Assembly: GCF_963169125.1 (NCBI RefSeq) | Contig: NC_084797.1 | Location: 103,255,868 to 103,319,867, forward strand | Length of the DNA: 64,000 nt | Reading direction: 5' to 3' | Source: Humulus lupulus | Lineage: Eukaryota; Streptophyta; Magnoliopsida; Rosales; Cannabaceae | Part shown: positions 22,836 to 33,861 of the stretch, piece after piece | Numbering within the stretch: position 1 is the stretch's first letter | Layout of the letters: each line of letters begins with the position of its first letter | Notes under the pieces: model-generated | The model's input: the letters and a program-made list of their open reading frames with translations, nothing else | Databases searched by the model: none | What the model was told of the DNA's origin: nothing | Made by a program: the position numbers and the translations under genes

Positions 22836-23186
22836 TTAGGCTGAAATCATTGGTACACGCGGTCCACTAACTGACCCAACAAACACAAAGGGTACCTCCC
22901 CTTCTGGTTCAAAGGTCACCATTCTGCGCTTGCAGTCGATCGTTGCCCCATACTTGGATAGCCAATCCATCCCCATAATCATGTCAAAATCATCCATCTC
23001 TAACTCAATCAAGTCAACAAACAGCTCCCTACCATCTACCTCGACTGGCAATGCTCTAATCCACTTCCTAGAGACTACCAATTCTCCTGTTGGCAACAAA
23101 GTCTGAAATCCCCTAGCATACACACCACTAGGTCTACAAAGATGATCTATCACTCTAGCAGAAACAAATGAATGGGTAGCCCCTTA
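22836..23186 (-). pseudogene. pol: TE4 aspartic protease with nonsense codon in the active site
   Basis: In frame with RT. The active-site triplet reads Asp-stop-Gly (TAA at 23184-23186) where TE9 reads DSGATHS, so a single Ser codon (TCA to TAA) has become a stop. Downstream the protease fold continues undamaged: ARVIDHLC, LPVEVDGRELFVDLIEL, FDMIMGMDWLSKYGATIDC and PFVFVGSVSGPRVP. The lesion alone would end the polyprotein before RT and integrase. Confidence 0.92.
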
Positions 23187-24366
23187 ATCAAACAATGCAG
23201 TATACAGGGAACCAGCACTAGAGATCTGACCTGTTACAACTGAGGGGCTAGCCTCCGCCTCAGTCTGTGTCAAAGGGAATACCCTGGTAGGAGCAAGACT
23301 GTCACTCTGCTTCTGCTCCTCCTTCTTAACTTGAGGGCAATCCCTCTTCAGATGACTGGCACTTCCACAAACAAAGCAGGCCCTGATCCTGCACTCACCC
23401 TGGTGTCGATGCCTGCACCGCGGACACATTGGAAAACTCCTCCAGTTATCACTGCCACCCTGACAGCTAGTGAAAGCATACCGCGTCCTCCTATCTGAAC
23501 TGGGAGGAACAAAGGAATATGGGGCCTTCCTCTTCTGCTCACTAGAACCACCACCACGACCGAACCCAACAAAGGGAGACACTTTCCTCCTGGCATCCCG
23601 CCTAACAGCGCTGTCCTTCCAAATCTGATCTTCAGCCCTCTCAGCTGTAAGGGCCTTATCCGCAACTTGGCCATAAGTAGTAGTCTCTGGATCGAAGGTA
23701 ATATTTACATCGCGGGCAATCATAACATTCAACCCCCGCACAAACCTATCCCTCCTTGTCGCATCAATCGACACTAGATCACTTTATTGCATACTATGTC
23801 ACTGTCAATCGATTCTGGGTCAGGTTGATAAACTCATCAACCTTCGCAGTTCGTACTGCCACACTGTAGTACTTCTCATTAAACAGGTTTCTGAATTCTT
23901 CCCAAGTCATAACTGATACATCCCTTCTCTGAACCACCACATCCCACCAAATGCGGGCATCCTCTCTAAACATGTAGCTAGCACAGGCTACCCTCTCATT
24001 CCCCTAAACTTTCATAAAATCTAGAATTGAGGAAATCATATTCATCCACTGCTCTGCCCGCAGTGGGTCTGATCCACCCTCAAAGGTGGGAGGATGCTGC
24101 TTCCTGAACCTCTCATACAAAGGTTCCCATTTATTCTCCGTAGCAGACTGCACTGGCACTGGCGCTGCAACCTGCTGCACTGGCAGCCCAGTAACCTAAG
24201 GCGGGGCCTGCTGCCTCAACTGTCGCAACTCCTCCTCTGTTCACTGTAGTCTTGTTTCCATCTCAGCAAACATCTCTTGCCAATTCTATGGGGCAAGTGA
24301 AGGGTCCTGATCCTGGTTGTCATCCTCGGCCCTACTGCCGCGGAGTCTAGCTGATTGTCGACGCAT
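23184..24366 (-). pseudogene. gag: TE4 gag with a 26-base deletion
   Basis: Translation would start at 24366 (MRRQSARLRGSRAEDD), matching the TE9 gag start. The first part carries stops where TE9 has Pro or other residues and near LQ-stop-TEEEL. Around 23785-23795, by alignment with TE9, about 26 bases coding the FDRLAKFAP stretch are missing. This shifts the frame, and the shift accounts for the phase difference between the gag start and the rest of gag-pol. The C-terminal part (23774-23187) is open and includes the zinc knuckle CFVCGSASHLKRDC, with all four metal residues, used to bind element RNA. Confidence 0.88.
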
Positions 24367-24678
24367 CTCAACAAATATGCCTGCAACCAACGACGCCGCT
24401 CATCAGGCATGATAACAACATCCAAAACCACCTCCCAAACAGATCAGTCATCCACAAATGATAACTCATATAACATATAACACACAACGGGCCATGCCTT
24501 AGCATCATGAATATGTTAACTCATTCATCATGCTCAATTTAAGATAAGCAGGCAAACAGGGCATTCATACACTTATTCAAACATATTAGCCAATCTTACC
24601 AACCAACCCTGAGTTGAGCCTATCACTGACAGTGTGTGTACATGTTCGGTCAATCTCCAGAACCAATAACCTTGGCTC
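24367..24678 (-). other. TE4 leader
   Basis: 312 bases lie between the primer site and the gag start. They match the TE1 leader at its start and contain no coding frame I can support. The small frame at 24216-24431 on this strand is out of phase with gag. Confidence 0.6.
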
Positions 24679-24690
24679 GCTCTGATACCA
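24679..24690 (-). other. TE4 primer-binding site (initiator Met tRNA)
   Basis: On the minus strand this reads TGGTATCAGAGC, three bases inside the 5' LTR. Confidence 0.88.
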
Positions 24691-24693
24691 AGT

Positions 24694-26858
24694 TGTAACG
24701 CCCAACTTCCTTAGAGCCGTTACTAAGTGAGTTTAAAAAAATGTGCTTTCAACTCGCTAATCGAGGTTTTAGGTCAAATAGTGTTGTTAAGCCATAAACA
24801 GAGGAAAAACTTTAGAAATAACAATTTCCATAGAAAATCATAAAAGTTTTACACTTGGGATCCCAAAATACAGTTTAGAAACATATACAACATATAAAGT
24901 GAACCAAGTCGACTAACAACAAAATCTAGGTTTATTTACAGCATCTCCCAAAATCCTCTGGCTGTGGCAGCCAGGCTGGCCCAACATGTACACACCGCCT
25001 CACGCCTACTACACTCATGGTTGGTTGGCCTTCTCTTTACCCTTACCTGCACCACAGAGCATCTGTGAGCCGAAGCCCAGCAAGAAAACCCACAAACAGA
25101 TAACATATGAAAAACATATATCCAGCATATAATTAGGCCACCAATGGTTAAACACATACGGCCTAGCCGTCCCAGGCGTTTACCAAGCCCTGGGTTCGCG
25201 GTCCACGCCGTGAGGATATCCCAGGTATCCTTTTAGGGACTCACCCTGGCAACTCACACTCCACGTGCTCAATGCGGCTCCCGGCCCCCTTGCCGTACTC
25301 GGCCTTGCACCCAACGTACCGAACGTCGTTCCCGGCCCTTTGCCGTAACCGGCCCCTACCGTCCTCGGCCTACACCGTTCTCGGCTCTTGTCGAACATTC
25401 ACATAATAACATTCATAGCATAGGAAGCAAATACAGAATTCTAGAAATTTCAATTAAAGGGCTACGCCCTGCAGTTCAAACACATTGGGCTCAGCCCTGC
25501 ATACAAGCTCTATGGGAACAAGGGTTTCCTTACTTGAGTCCCGAGCTCTCCGAGCATCGATGTCCCGAGCACAGTCCTCTAACTTGAGCCTCGCCGAAAC
25601 CCTAGTCACAACACATTAACAATATCCATCCATCAAGTTCTAATCCAATAAATAACTTTAAGCCATAACCCTAACCTCCAGGACCTTGAATTCTATCAAT
25701 CCGGGTGATAAAATCCATCCCGAGCCTTAACCATTGAGTTCCCAAGCCTAAACTCCCTTAAAAACACAAACTGACACTAAGAGCCGCGACCCTACCCACA
25801 AGCGCCGCAGCTAGCCTCAAAACATAGGCTAGCTTCCCACTGTCACCCACACAGGCCGCGACGCGCGCACCAAGCGCCGCGGCGCACATGAACTCCTCGG
25901 CCTCCCTTGGCTGCGCGCGCACACAGGTCGCGGCGCACCTCTCCTAGGGTCGCGGCCCTCACCTCCAAACCCAGAATTTCCATCTTCTTCCCTGCACTTT
26001 CCTCAAGCTAACTCACTCAAAGCTTATCTAACAAACCCAGATAATTAACACATACTTACCAGCTCAATATCAACATCAAAACCCAACAAAATCTGCTCCA
26101 AAAGCAGATCAAGCATAACTAACATGCACACTCTAACAAACCAGCAATAATTCTCAACATAACCTTTATAATTAAAGCTTACCTTTGTTGCGCTGTGCTT
26201 CTGAATTGATTACCCAAGTACCCAGCTTAAACACCTTAATTCTAACAGCTCCAAAATCCTCAATCCTTGGCTATTTCCACCAGAATTTCCCTTTGATATG
26301 CCTTAGAGAAGGAGTAGAGAAGAAAAGAGTGGTGAGAAGCTATCCTTAGCTGAAAGGAGGAGTATAGGTCGGTTTCCCAAAGTTTCTAAGTGATTCTTCC
26401 TTTTGGTTTTACTTAACATAAGTCTAAAGGGTTACCTCAAGGCTCGGGGTACCAAAACGTCCCGAGGGCAAAATGGTAATTTCCCCAATATTCCCTCCTA
26501 GACATTCTATCCTCAAATATTTATTTTCATATCCCGATAATCCCATAACACACCTAGTACCCAAATTACCCCTCGACTCGCCCCGAGTCCGAATCTCAAC
26601 CCTATTGTGACTTTCCGACTAACCGCTCCCCAGGACTGTCTCGGGTCGTGCTGCACAGACATATCACATATATATCGCATTTATCACATTTATGCCACTA
26701 GTATCCAGACGGGGCCCACATGCACATTTAACTCAACTAAACATGCATCATTATCATATATTCACATTAATTCACACATTAACATATTAAAGCATTTATT
26801 GCCCTCCAGGCACACTAATCAAGGCCCTAAGCCCGATTTGCAAATTCGGGTCGTTACT
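24694..26858 (-). repeat. TE4 5' LTR
   Basis: It starts TGTAACGCCC and ends GTCGTTACT, so the terminal A is mutated to T. It closely matches 17661-19824. Its G+C-rich word cluster (about 25790-25960) carries one extra copy of a GTCGCGGC-containing word. No gene is present. Confidence 0.93.
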
Positions 26859-26863
26859 ATCAG

Positions 26864-27290
26864 GTACTAGGGAGACCCCTTTCGCCTTAGCATATGGATG
26901 CGAGCCTGTCCTCCCGATTGAGATGAAGATTAACTCTTTCAGGTTATAGGCATACAAGGACCAAGTCAACCATACGACAATGGCCAAAAATATTTAGACC
27001 TATTAGAAGAAAGAAGAGAAAAAGGCACAATTGAGAGTGGCAACATACCAACAACGAGCAACGAGGTAATAAAACTCCAGGGTGCTAGAAAGAACGTTAT
27101 GAGTACGAGACTTAGTTCTGAGAAAAGTACTCCCCAACACGTTCAGAGTGGCGGGGTGTACTAGGGGAATATTGGGAAGGAACCTACCAAGTCGCCTAGT
27201 GGATACAGCCAAACACTTACACACTAGCATGCCTAGATGATACCATAGTACCCCGAGCATGGAACACGGAACACCTCAAGAAATAATAAC
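26864..27290 (+). pseudogene. pol: TE2 integrase C-terminal part, resumed after TE4
   Basis: The frame resumes with ETPFALAYGCEPVLPIEM, which belongs immediately after the YRT-like segment ending at 17660. Then come KKAQLRVATYQQRATR and, in another frame, VRDLVLRKV, LGRNLPSRLV-like residues, and an EHLKK-like end near 27285. These are the usual closing blocks of Tat-type integrases. At least three stops and two frameshifts are present. TE4 is the only reason the integrase gene is in two pieces. Confidence 0.82.
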
Positions 27291-28099
27291 AGTAAGACTT
27301 TCATAGCCAATGAAAAAATATATGTACTTAGTTTGTTTATGTTATGCTAACTTCAATAAACAAGAATCAAAGAGGTTACCCAGATAACCTCACAACAGAT
27401 GTAATCATTTTATATATATCCTAGTAATCTGCCTACTATAAAATGAAAGTATTTCCTACCTCGCATGCTATATTTCTTTTCTATGCAAGCATTTATCAAA
27501 GTGCTCGATGGAATAAATTTCACCAAGCACTGGGGGCAGGATAGGAGGCGCATATTTTCTAAAAATAGAAAGCTCGGCAAGTTGTCTCTTAGATTCAAAA
27601 GGATTAGCTACCCTTATGAATATCAAGAGAATAAAGAGACATCACAAAGATAACCTCCTAACATAGGCTAACACCCCCGTAGGGGGAGAGGCTTCAAGGA
27701 AGGAATCCCCCAATAAGTCTAGCACGACCACCAAGCCGTTTAGCCAAAAAGAGTTCTGAAAGAGACCCTTATAAAAACAGTACTATGAAATGACGAGAAG
27801 GATACTTCTTGCAATAAATAACAAGTGCGCGTGACAATATATAAACGGATAGAAAGAATCCAAAGGTTCAACATATCCTTATTAATACAGCCAAGGTGCA
27901 CTAAGAGGCTATTACCACCAGTCCAGATAAAACATCAGCAAGTTATCAATAAAGAGAGACCTATCATACAGGAGTGGCCCAAAAGAACCTCAGCACCACC
28001 GAAGCATAGTAAGTGTAGCATCATAATAAGTCTACAAGGATTCCTAAAGACCTCATAGTGTGGATGCCAAAAATCCACAAGGAAAAATATATGATCCCA
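27291..28099 (+). other. TE2 3' noncoding interior
   Basis: About 800 bases lie between the end of pol and the 3' LTR. No frame over 80 codons and no recognisable domain is present. A clear polypurine tract is not evident next to the LTR; the last bases read AAGGAAAAATATATGATCCCA. A VLDGINFTKHWGQDR-like stretch near 27500 resembles the short noncoding tails found in Tat elements but is not supported as a gene. Confidence 0.5.
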
Positions 28100-29403
28100 T
28101 GTTGAAATAAGTAAGGGTCTGTAAGAATTGACCCAATGTGGATACAAAAATTTCAGTTGCACAAGGCCCCTGCCTCGTGACCCTCAAAATATAGGCTCGG
28201 GATGGAAACAGCCAAGCCCGGCCTTGCACCCTACTCTAAAGGCCTTGCGAGGCACGCACCACGCTTACATAGTCTTGCTTCATGCCAAAGGTCACATAGG
28301 ATCACCTCTCGAAACTAGCAACGCGTCTCGCACTGAGGGTCCCATGGGGATGCATGTCTTTCTCATAGTGGACCACCTCACACTAGGCATCTCGCGAGGC
28401 ACAGCCTCACACCCATACGCCTCTGCCTCACGCCAGGCATCTCGCAAAGCACAGCCTCGTGCTCACATGCCTCCGTCTCGCGCCAGGCATCTCGCGAGGC
28501 ACAGCTTCGCACCCACATGCCTCTGCCTTGCACCAGCGTCTTACGACGCACAACCACATGCCCACATGGCTCTGCCTCACGCCAGGCATCTCGCGAGGCA
28601 TAGCCTCATGCCCACACGCCTCCACCTCATGCCAGCATCTTGCGAGGCCCAACCTCGCGCCCACAAGCCTCCACCTTGTGCTAGCATCTCGCGAGGCGTT
28701 GCCTTGCACATGGTCCTTCTCCCCGCGTCGAGCATCTCATGAGGCTCTTGCCTCCCATGCCCCTTGGGATCATGCCTTCCATGATGACCCATAAAGACTT
28801 CAACATTTAAAGGTTAAAAGAATAGGATGCATCATGAGGATAAAAACCAACGCATGACTCAAAGATATCATACAAGTACGAAGTACATATGGGGGTACAA
28901 CCCTGACAAGTAGTGGTGCATGCCAGACAAGTAGTATTCATATGAGCAACGTACTTGATGTGGTCATTCCCAGCTAACCTCTGACATTCGAACAAAACAG
29001 ATAGCGGATGTACAACTTGGTACTAAAATGGAGATGCTCCCACACACCTTTGGTGTATGCTGGAGCTGACCACTACTCTCCTTGCACCTCTACCATCCAT
29101 AGTCTGCATATGCAGGGCCATGTCTCCCCAGGACCACCATGTATAGTGAACCAATAGTGCTCTCCAATAAATATGACCCTCCTTCACTTGAGAAGGGGGT
29201 CGGATTTTGAAACTTTGTAATCAACCATTGTTAAGCAATATACATATTTTCTACATTCTCTCCATTCTCCATTCTCACGTTCACTTTTTAAGTTCTTAGA
29301 AATATCATAAATTTTGTAGGAAGATAAGTCAATTTAAGTTAATTTCCTTTACAACTCAAAAAATCCTTAATCTAACTTAGTTGGCGAGTTCTTACCGTCA
29401 ACA
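28100..29403 (+). repeat. TE2 3' LTR
   Basis: It begins TGTTGAAATAAG and ends GTCAACA, the partner of 8671-10021. It contains the minisatellite at 28383-28700 and a mutated TATA site. The 204-codon frame at 28128-28742 is produced by the minisatellite. Confidence 0.88.
28383..28700 (+). repeat. ~50-bp minisatellite in TE2 3' LTR
   Basis: Six to seven units start CTAGGCATCTCGCGAGGC or CCAGGCATCTCGCGAGGC. The array has about one unit fewer than in the 5' LTR, which accounts for the length difference between the LTRs. Confidence 0.8.
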
Positions 29404-30438
29404 CCATAAAATTGAAAGAAAAAAAAATTTGTTATTTTTAATTTTTTTTAAAAAAAATTATAACTAAACTAAATACAACTCATTCCAATATACAGTTTAT
29501 ACATTTTTTGACATGTGTTTTGTCTCATTACCTATTTGGATCTTATGCTTTCACAAATTACTTTTTGGACCCTCTTTTTAAAATAGTTCAAATAAACCTC
29601 CAAACATATTTTTTATGAACAAATAATTAAATATAACAACACAGTTGTTAGACATAATAGTTGTACTTTTGTTCTGAATTTGTTAGTTTGGATAATTATT
29701 TGTGATTTTTGTTCAAAAATCTTTGATCAAAATCAGGTTTATGGATCTATTTAAACCATTTTATAAAATAGAGGGTGCAAAAAGTAATTTGTCAAAAAAA
29801 ACAAAGTCCAAATAAGTAATTAAACAAAACACAAGTGCTAAAAATGTATAATCCCTATATTAATCCCATCTATTTTTTTATTAACTTTTAATGCTACATT
29901 TGTTTATAAAAAATAAATAAAATTATGCACCTCGTTTAATAAAATTATAAATGAAAATTTTAAAGTTTTATTAATAAAATAAATAATTAAAGAAAAATAT
30001 AAAAGTTCAATATAATTTCAAATATAAAATTATGAAAATTCACTAAAGGTACAACAAACATACTTTTATATTTTATAATTTTTTAATGATTGTTTTTTTA
30101 ATTGTCGTGTACTTGTATAATTGTTAAAAATTAGAAAGACTCAATTTCAATGAAGAAATAGAATTTTAATTTTATTAGAAATTGGGTGACTAATTAATCT
30201 TAAAATTTTATAAATAGAATTGAAGACTTAAAATTACTAATTCTTAAGGAATAATATATAATAAATTTATTTAATAAAAAATTATTTTTATATTTATAGT
30301 GTAAATGTAACTTCTCAAATCGTACTAATAAAGATTTTAGTTTTCAAAAAATTTCATAAATAAAATCTTTTAGTGTAATTATTAATCTTTTTCAAAATTT
30401 AAAGTTGGAATATTTTGTTAAATGTACAAGTTAGAGGG
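29404..30438. other. A+T-rich spacer between TE2 and TE6
   Basis: This is the only stretch of the window not clearly inside an LTR element. It is strongly A+T-rich with many A and T runs and no open frame of note. It holds the foldback element at 29486-29862. The rest (29404-29485 and 29863-30438) shows nothing I can name. Confidence 0.6.
29486..29862. mobile_element. TE5: foldback (MITE-like) element
   Basis: The left arm (29486-29612) and right arm (about 29738-29862) are inverted copies. Left CAATATACAGTTTATACAT pairs with right ATGTATAATCCCTATATT, and left TTACTTTTTGGACCCTCT pairs with right AGAGGGTGCAAAAAGTAA. Similarity continues weakly into the ~125-base centre, so the transcript would fold into one long hairpin. 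The size and lack of coding capacity fit a MITE or a foldback element. I cannot see a certain target duplication, so the family is open. Confidence 0.7.
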
Positions 30439-31142
30439 TGTTACATCCCAATTTCGAGATGAAGTAAACAACCTCGAAATAAATGAATTTCTACATTATA
30501 CTTGTGCAAATTATCACGGAATGTCATAGCTACTTCATCAGCTTGCGAGCATAAGGTGTAAGCTCGAAGGCAATCGTCTTCCCTAGGAAATGAGCTCGAC
30601 AGACTCATCTCATACCGAGGTGTTGATGACTAGATTAGTGAACTCGTAGTAGAGTATAGTCTCAAAGGTGTCTCAAGACAGGAGTCAGGCTTGAAGACAC
30701 GATTAAACAACAACACGGAAGGCTGTTAGAAAATCTCTATTTCTTAGGGATTAAGTTTGACTGTGCGTTTAGTTCCTATTTTAATGGGATCTTTAATTAA
30801 AATAATGCATTTTATTTGTATTATAATTTAAATATTCATTTGAATTAAATTTTAATATCTGTTGTAACTTCCCTAAATTTATGGGTAGATATTTTTATAA
30901 TCAGGCTTATAAATAACCTGGAACCTAGTCATTTGGGGGGTCACACACAATTTTGTACTGGAAAAGACTCTGCAAAACTTCTTTCACTTGAAGCTTTCAC
31001 ACAGAGTTCATAATAAAAGTAACTCGTGGACGTAAGCAGATTTTAACTGCTGAACCACGTAGAAAATCTTTGTCTTTTCTTTTCTTCCTAATCAATTGTT
31101 TATTGCTCTACATAATTAAGTTAATGAAAAATTGTGTCAACA
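30439..31142 (+). repeat. TE6 5' LTR
   Basis: It starts TGTTACATCCC and ends GTCAACA just before the primer site. A TATA box is at 30908-30915. No second copy is in the window, so the start is set from the TG and is less certain than the end. Confidence 0.7.
30907..30916 (+). promoter_or_regulatory. TATA box of TE6 LTR
   Basis: TTATAAATAA lies about 225 bases before the LTR end. Confidence 0.55.
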
Positions 31143-31145
31143 GTT

Positions 31146-31163
31146 TGGTGCTTTCATTGATAG
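31146..31163 (+). other. TE6 primer-binding site
   Basis: TGGTGCTTTCATTGATAG lies three bases after the LTR. The same site, with GAGAG at its end, follows the TE8 LTR. I do not identify the tRNA. Confidence 0.6.
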
Positions 31164-31208
31164 CATTAAGCAATTCTTCATATTGTTTCGTATAAAACCT
31201 CTTTTATA

Positions 31209-32970
31209 ATGACGATGGCTGCCTTAAACATCCCTGGAACTAGTGGGCGACTCTTACCTCAAATTCCTGAGGAGCGTACTCCACAAACTGAGAACCATCC
31301 TTGAAGGCCTAATAAACAACTTGTTGTGGACCAGAGCCCCAATGAGGAGAGTGCCTCATCGTCCCCTAGAGGATAACCTGGTCAGAGTTCTAGACCTAAT
31401 GAGGAGTTTTACTATAATCTGAAATGATACGTACTAGAGGTTGAACTCAAAAATCATAGGTTGTATGAACAGTTATCGAAAGCTGCATGACTAAATGAGG
31501 AGATGGCAAGGTGAGCTGCTGAAGTCCAGGCACCACTCCGAAGGACCAGGGGGCGACCTTGGGGGAGTACAACTTCGAGGATGGCTGAACAAAGGGCCCA
31601 GCAGGCTCAACGAGGCCTAGGAAAAATACTAGGAAAATTCGACCTGGGGGACTTCTCAGAACCCTGCTAGGAACAATCCAACAGGGAGTGTTCCTACAGA
31701 ACTTGGGAATAATGGAGCTCCCTCGATATCTCGGAGCGATAACCAGAGCCTGCTAGAAATAAACCAGAGTTTGCCAAGACTAACCCTAAGCCTGCCAGGC
31801 CGAGTAATGCGAGGCTACCACACTCGCCAATTAGGCATCGTCCTTCTCCAATAGGACATCCCACTCTAGCGCGGGGTGTATCCCAGCATGTTCCCAGTGG
31901 GAATCGAGAAGGAGACATGGCACCTCAAAGGCCTTCACAAAATGCTCGAAGTGGAAGTTTAGACAGGAGCCATTGGGCTCGATCCGAGCACAGAGGTGAA
32001 CGCGAGGCCCCACGGGGAGCGCATCATGAAAATAGAAATCCCCAGCCATCAGGGAGTCATATGTCAAGGTCACGAATAATTGTAATGACGGTACATGTGG
32101 AAAACCCACCTCAAAATCGAGCCCCACAACAACAATAGCCAGAGAGGAATGTCAGCTTCCTTGGTGGAAGTCAAGATTATAGCAGGTCAGTGAGTGTGTA
32201 TAACACCGAGCCTAGAATTACGAGAATTATCAGAGCCAGTATCATGATCTTTGAGATCTCCTAAATCAGAACTGGGGGAAATCTAATCAGCCAAACTCGG
32301 ACCTACGAACACACTTAAATACCCAGAGTGAGCCCCTACAACATGTATATGGAAATCAATATAACCCTATGTTGAGACAAGGAGCTAGAGTTCTTACAAA
32401 CAATAACCAGCTGCTAGCAGTGCAAGCTTCCTCTCTGAAGGATTCAGTCCAAGAGAGGATCAACCAGTTGGAGGAAGCATTCAGGCTCCTTCAAAAAGGG
32501 AAGAATAAAGAAAAGGCTTACGATTTCGACAAGGAGCATGAGCCTTTTGCCCCCCATATCTCAAATACACTGTTTCCTAATGGTTTCAAAATAACCCACA
32601 TGGCACCATACGATGGGACCACCAACCCAGGCAGCGACATGAGTACATTCAATACAGTAATGCAAGCTAGTAACGTTGGATATGAGCTCAAGTGTATGCT
32701 CTTTTCGACCACACTCACTTGATCACCAAAGGATTGGTTCGACAAATTCTGAAGACATTCGATCTCTTCATGGGAACAATTGTCCAAAAAATTTATAAAA
32801 TAATTCCAAGATGTGAAGAGCACCAAACCTAATGCGTCCATGTTGACCAATGTCAGGCAGTAGCGGGGTGAGTCACTGAAGGGCTACCTAGCAAGGTTCA
32901 ATATAGAAGTGGCACGAGCTCACAATGTCGATGACAGTGGTCTTCTCATGGTAGTATGAGATGGAGTACT
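31209..32970 (+). pseudogene. gag: TE6 gag, truncated by TE7
   Basis: From ATG at 31209 (MTMAALNIPGTSGRLLPQIP) the frame stays readable for about 900 bases with stops only. At least four are TGA where Arg would fit (HP-stop-RPNKQ, LK-stop-YVLE, AA-stop-LNEEM, AR-stop-AAE). The region is Arg/Gln/Pro-rich, then after a frameshift comes a helical segment (INQLEEAFRLLQKGKNKEK) and the gag core: FKITHMAPYDGTTNPGSDM, CMLFSTTLT, ISSWEQLSKKFIK-like, and ESLKGYLARFNIEV. The last codons before 32970 are followed directly by the TE7 LTR. The N-terminal phase gives no clear zinc knuckle, which would lie further on. Confidence 0.78.
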
Positions 32971-33541
32971 TGTAATATCCCATAAAATCTCTTAACAAAA
33001 TTGCGAAAAAACATAACCATTTTCTAAAATAAGGTAACCGAAAAATCCATATAAATTTTTTTTCAAAACATGCAATAGTTTGGAAGTATGCGCATACTTA
33101 AAAGAAAATTTCAATGTCATAAATTTAAGACATTCAGCAAACCAAATATAATTTCTTAGTTATCATATGGGTTCTAGTCCCCAGAACATAAATTCCCAAA
33201 AAGGTCGGTCCACATGTACATCCTCGCAGATAAACTCCAACGCTCACTGATCCACTTTACCTTTGAACTTACCTACAATACGAAACAACTAGGTAAGGGA
33301 AACGCTTAGTAAGAACAACTGAACAAATATAACAAACTAACAGAGCAAGAACTTAACTAACTGTAACTAGGTAGATGATCAAACAAGAATAGGATTTTGA
33401 TGAAATCGAACCCTAACATACAATTTAAGAACATGCGAACGTCCTGGCAAACTTATGGTCATGCCTCGTAACCAAAATTTGTATCCTAAAAGTACACCTA
33501 CATGCAAAAAATCCCAAAGCATACATACAGTCTTATCTGGT

Positions 33542-33700
33542 AACATACATACTTACTTACTCAGTCGTATCATAACATACATACTTGCTTAGTCATTTGT
33601 ATCATAACATACATACTTACTTACTCATTTGTATCTTAACATTCATATTTACTTACTCATTTGTATCTTAACATACATACCTACTTAGGGTTCCGGAGAA
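33542..33700. repeat. 32-bp tandem array in TE7 left LTR
   Basis: Units beginning AACATACATACTTACTTACT lie at 33542, 33574, 33606 and 33638, with a partial one at 33670. The spacing is exactly 32. The right LTR lacks this array at the matching place (about 42900). Confidence 0.85.
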
Positions 33701-33861
33701 ACCTTCAACATAGCTTAACATATCTTAGCATAGCTTAACATTTCTTAGTACATCCTAACATATCTTACCATAGCGTCGATGGGTGTAATCTAGTTACACT
33801 GATTAGCCAGACTCCTAGAAGAATTCGGCATACTTTCTTAGTCATAGAGATTGGATTCTAG

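Larger units (their letters stand above)
17661..26858 (-). mobile_element. TE4: nearly complete Tekay/Del-like chromovirus
   Basis: Two ~2.16 kb LTRs (17661-19824 and 24694-26858) flank a 4.87 kb interior with initiator-Met primer site, one gag-pol frame and polypurine tract, all on the minus strand. The element is inserted in TE2 integrase: ATCAA precedes it (17656-17660) and ATCAG follows (26859-26863), a 4/5 duplication, and its last base is T where TTACA is expected. The pol C-terminus (VQILDRKDKVLRSKTI through ERYPELFR) is the chromodomain-type tail of the Tekay/Del group. The LTRs are near-identical apart from a few short indels, so this is a fairly recent insertion. Confidence 0.92.
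8671..29403 (+). mobile_element. TE2: Tat-type Ty3/Gypsy element, split by TE3 and TE4
   Basis: LTRs at 8671-10021 and 28100-29403 enclose gag, protease, RT, RNase H, a second RNase H and integrase on the plus strand. After removing TE3 (12882-15172) and TE4 (17661-26858) the interior is about 6.6 kb. The lineage call rests on the VDNGS protease motif, a YVDDM RT, an extra RNase H between RT-RNase H and integrase, and a WGIDLIG-type integrase. All reading frames are broken. The flanks (AACCA on the left, CCATA on the right) show no target duplication, so one end may have been rearranged. Confidence 0.85.
30439..32970 (+). mobile_element. TE6: Tat-like Gypsy element (5' part only)
   Basis: A 704-base LTR, a primer site and about 1.76 kb with gag are present. 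The element is then cut at 32970 by insertion of TE7. Its pol and 3' LTR are not in the window; they should lie to the right of the whole nested stack. Confidence 0.75.

Noticed and set aside
28128..28742. A 204-codon open frame on the plus strand
   Set aside because: It lies over the ~50-bp minisatellite in the TE2 3' LTR. All phases are open there, and the same region in the 5' LTR gives other frames.
8666..29408. Target duplication for TE2
   Set aside because: The five bases before (AACCA) and after (CCATA) the element do not match, so no duplication is claimed.
33542..33700. Regular 32-bp repeats resembling a CRISPR array
   Set aside because: The units are head-to-tail without spacers and sit in a plant LTR.
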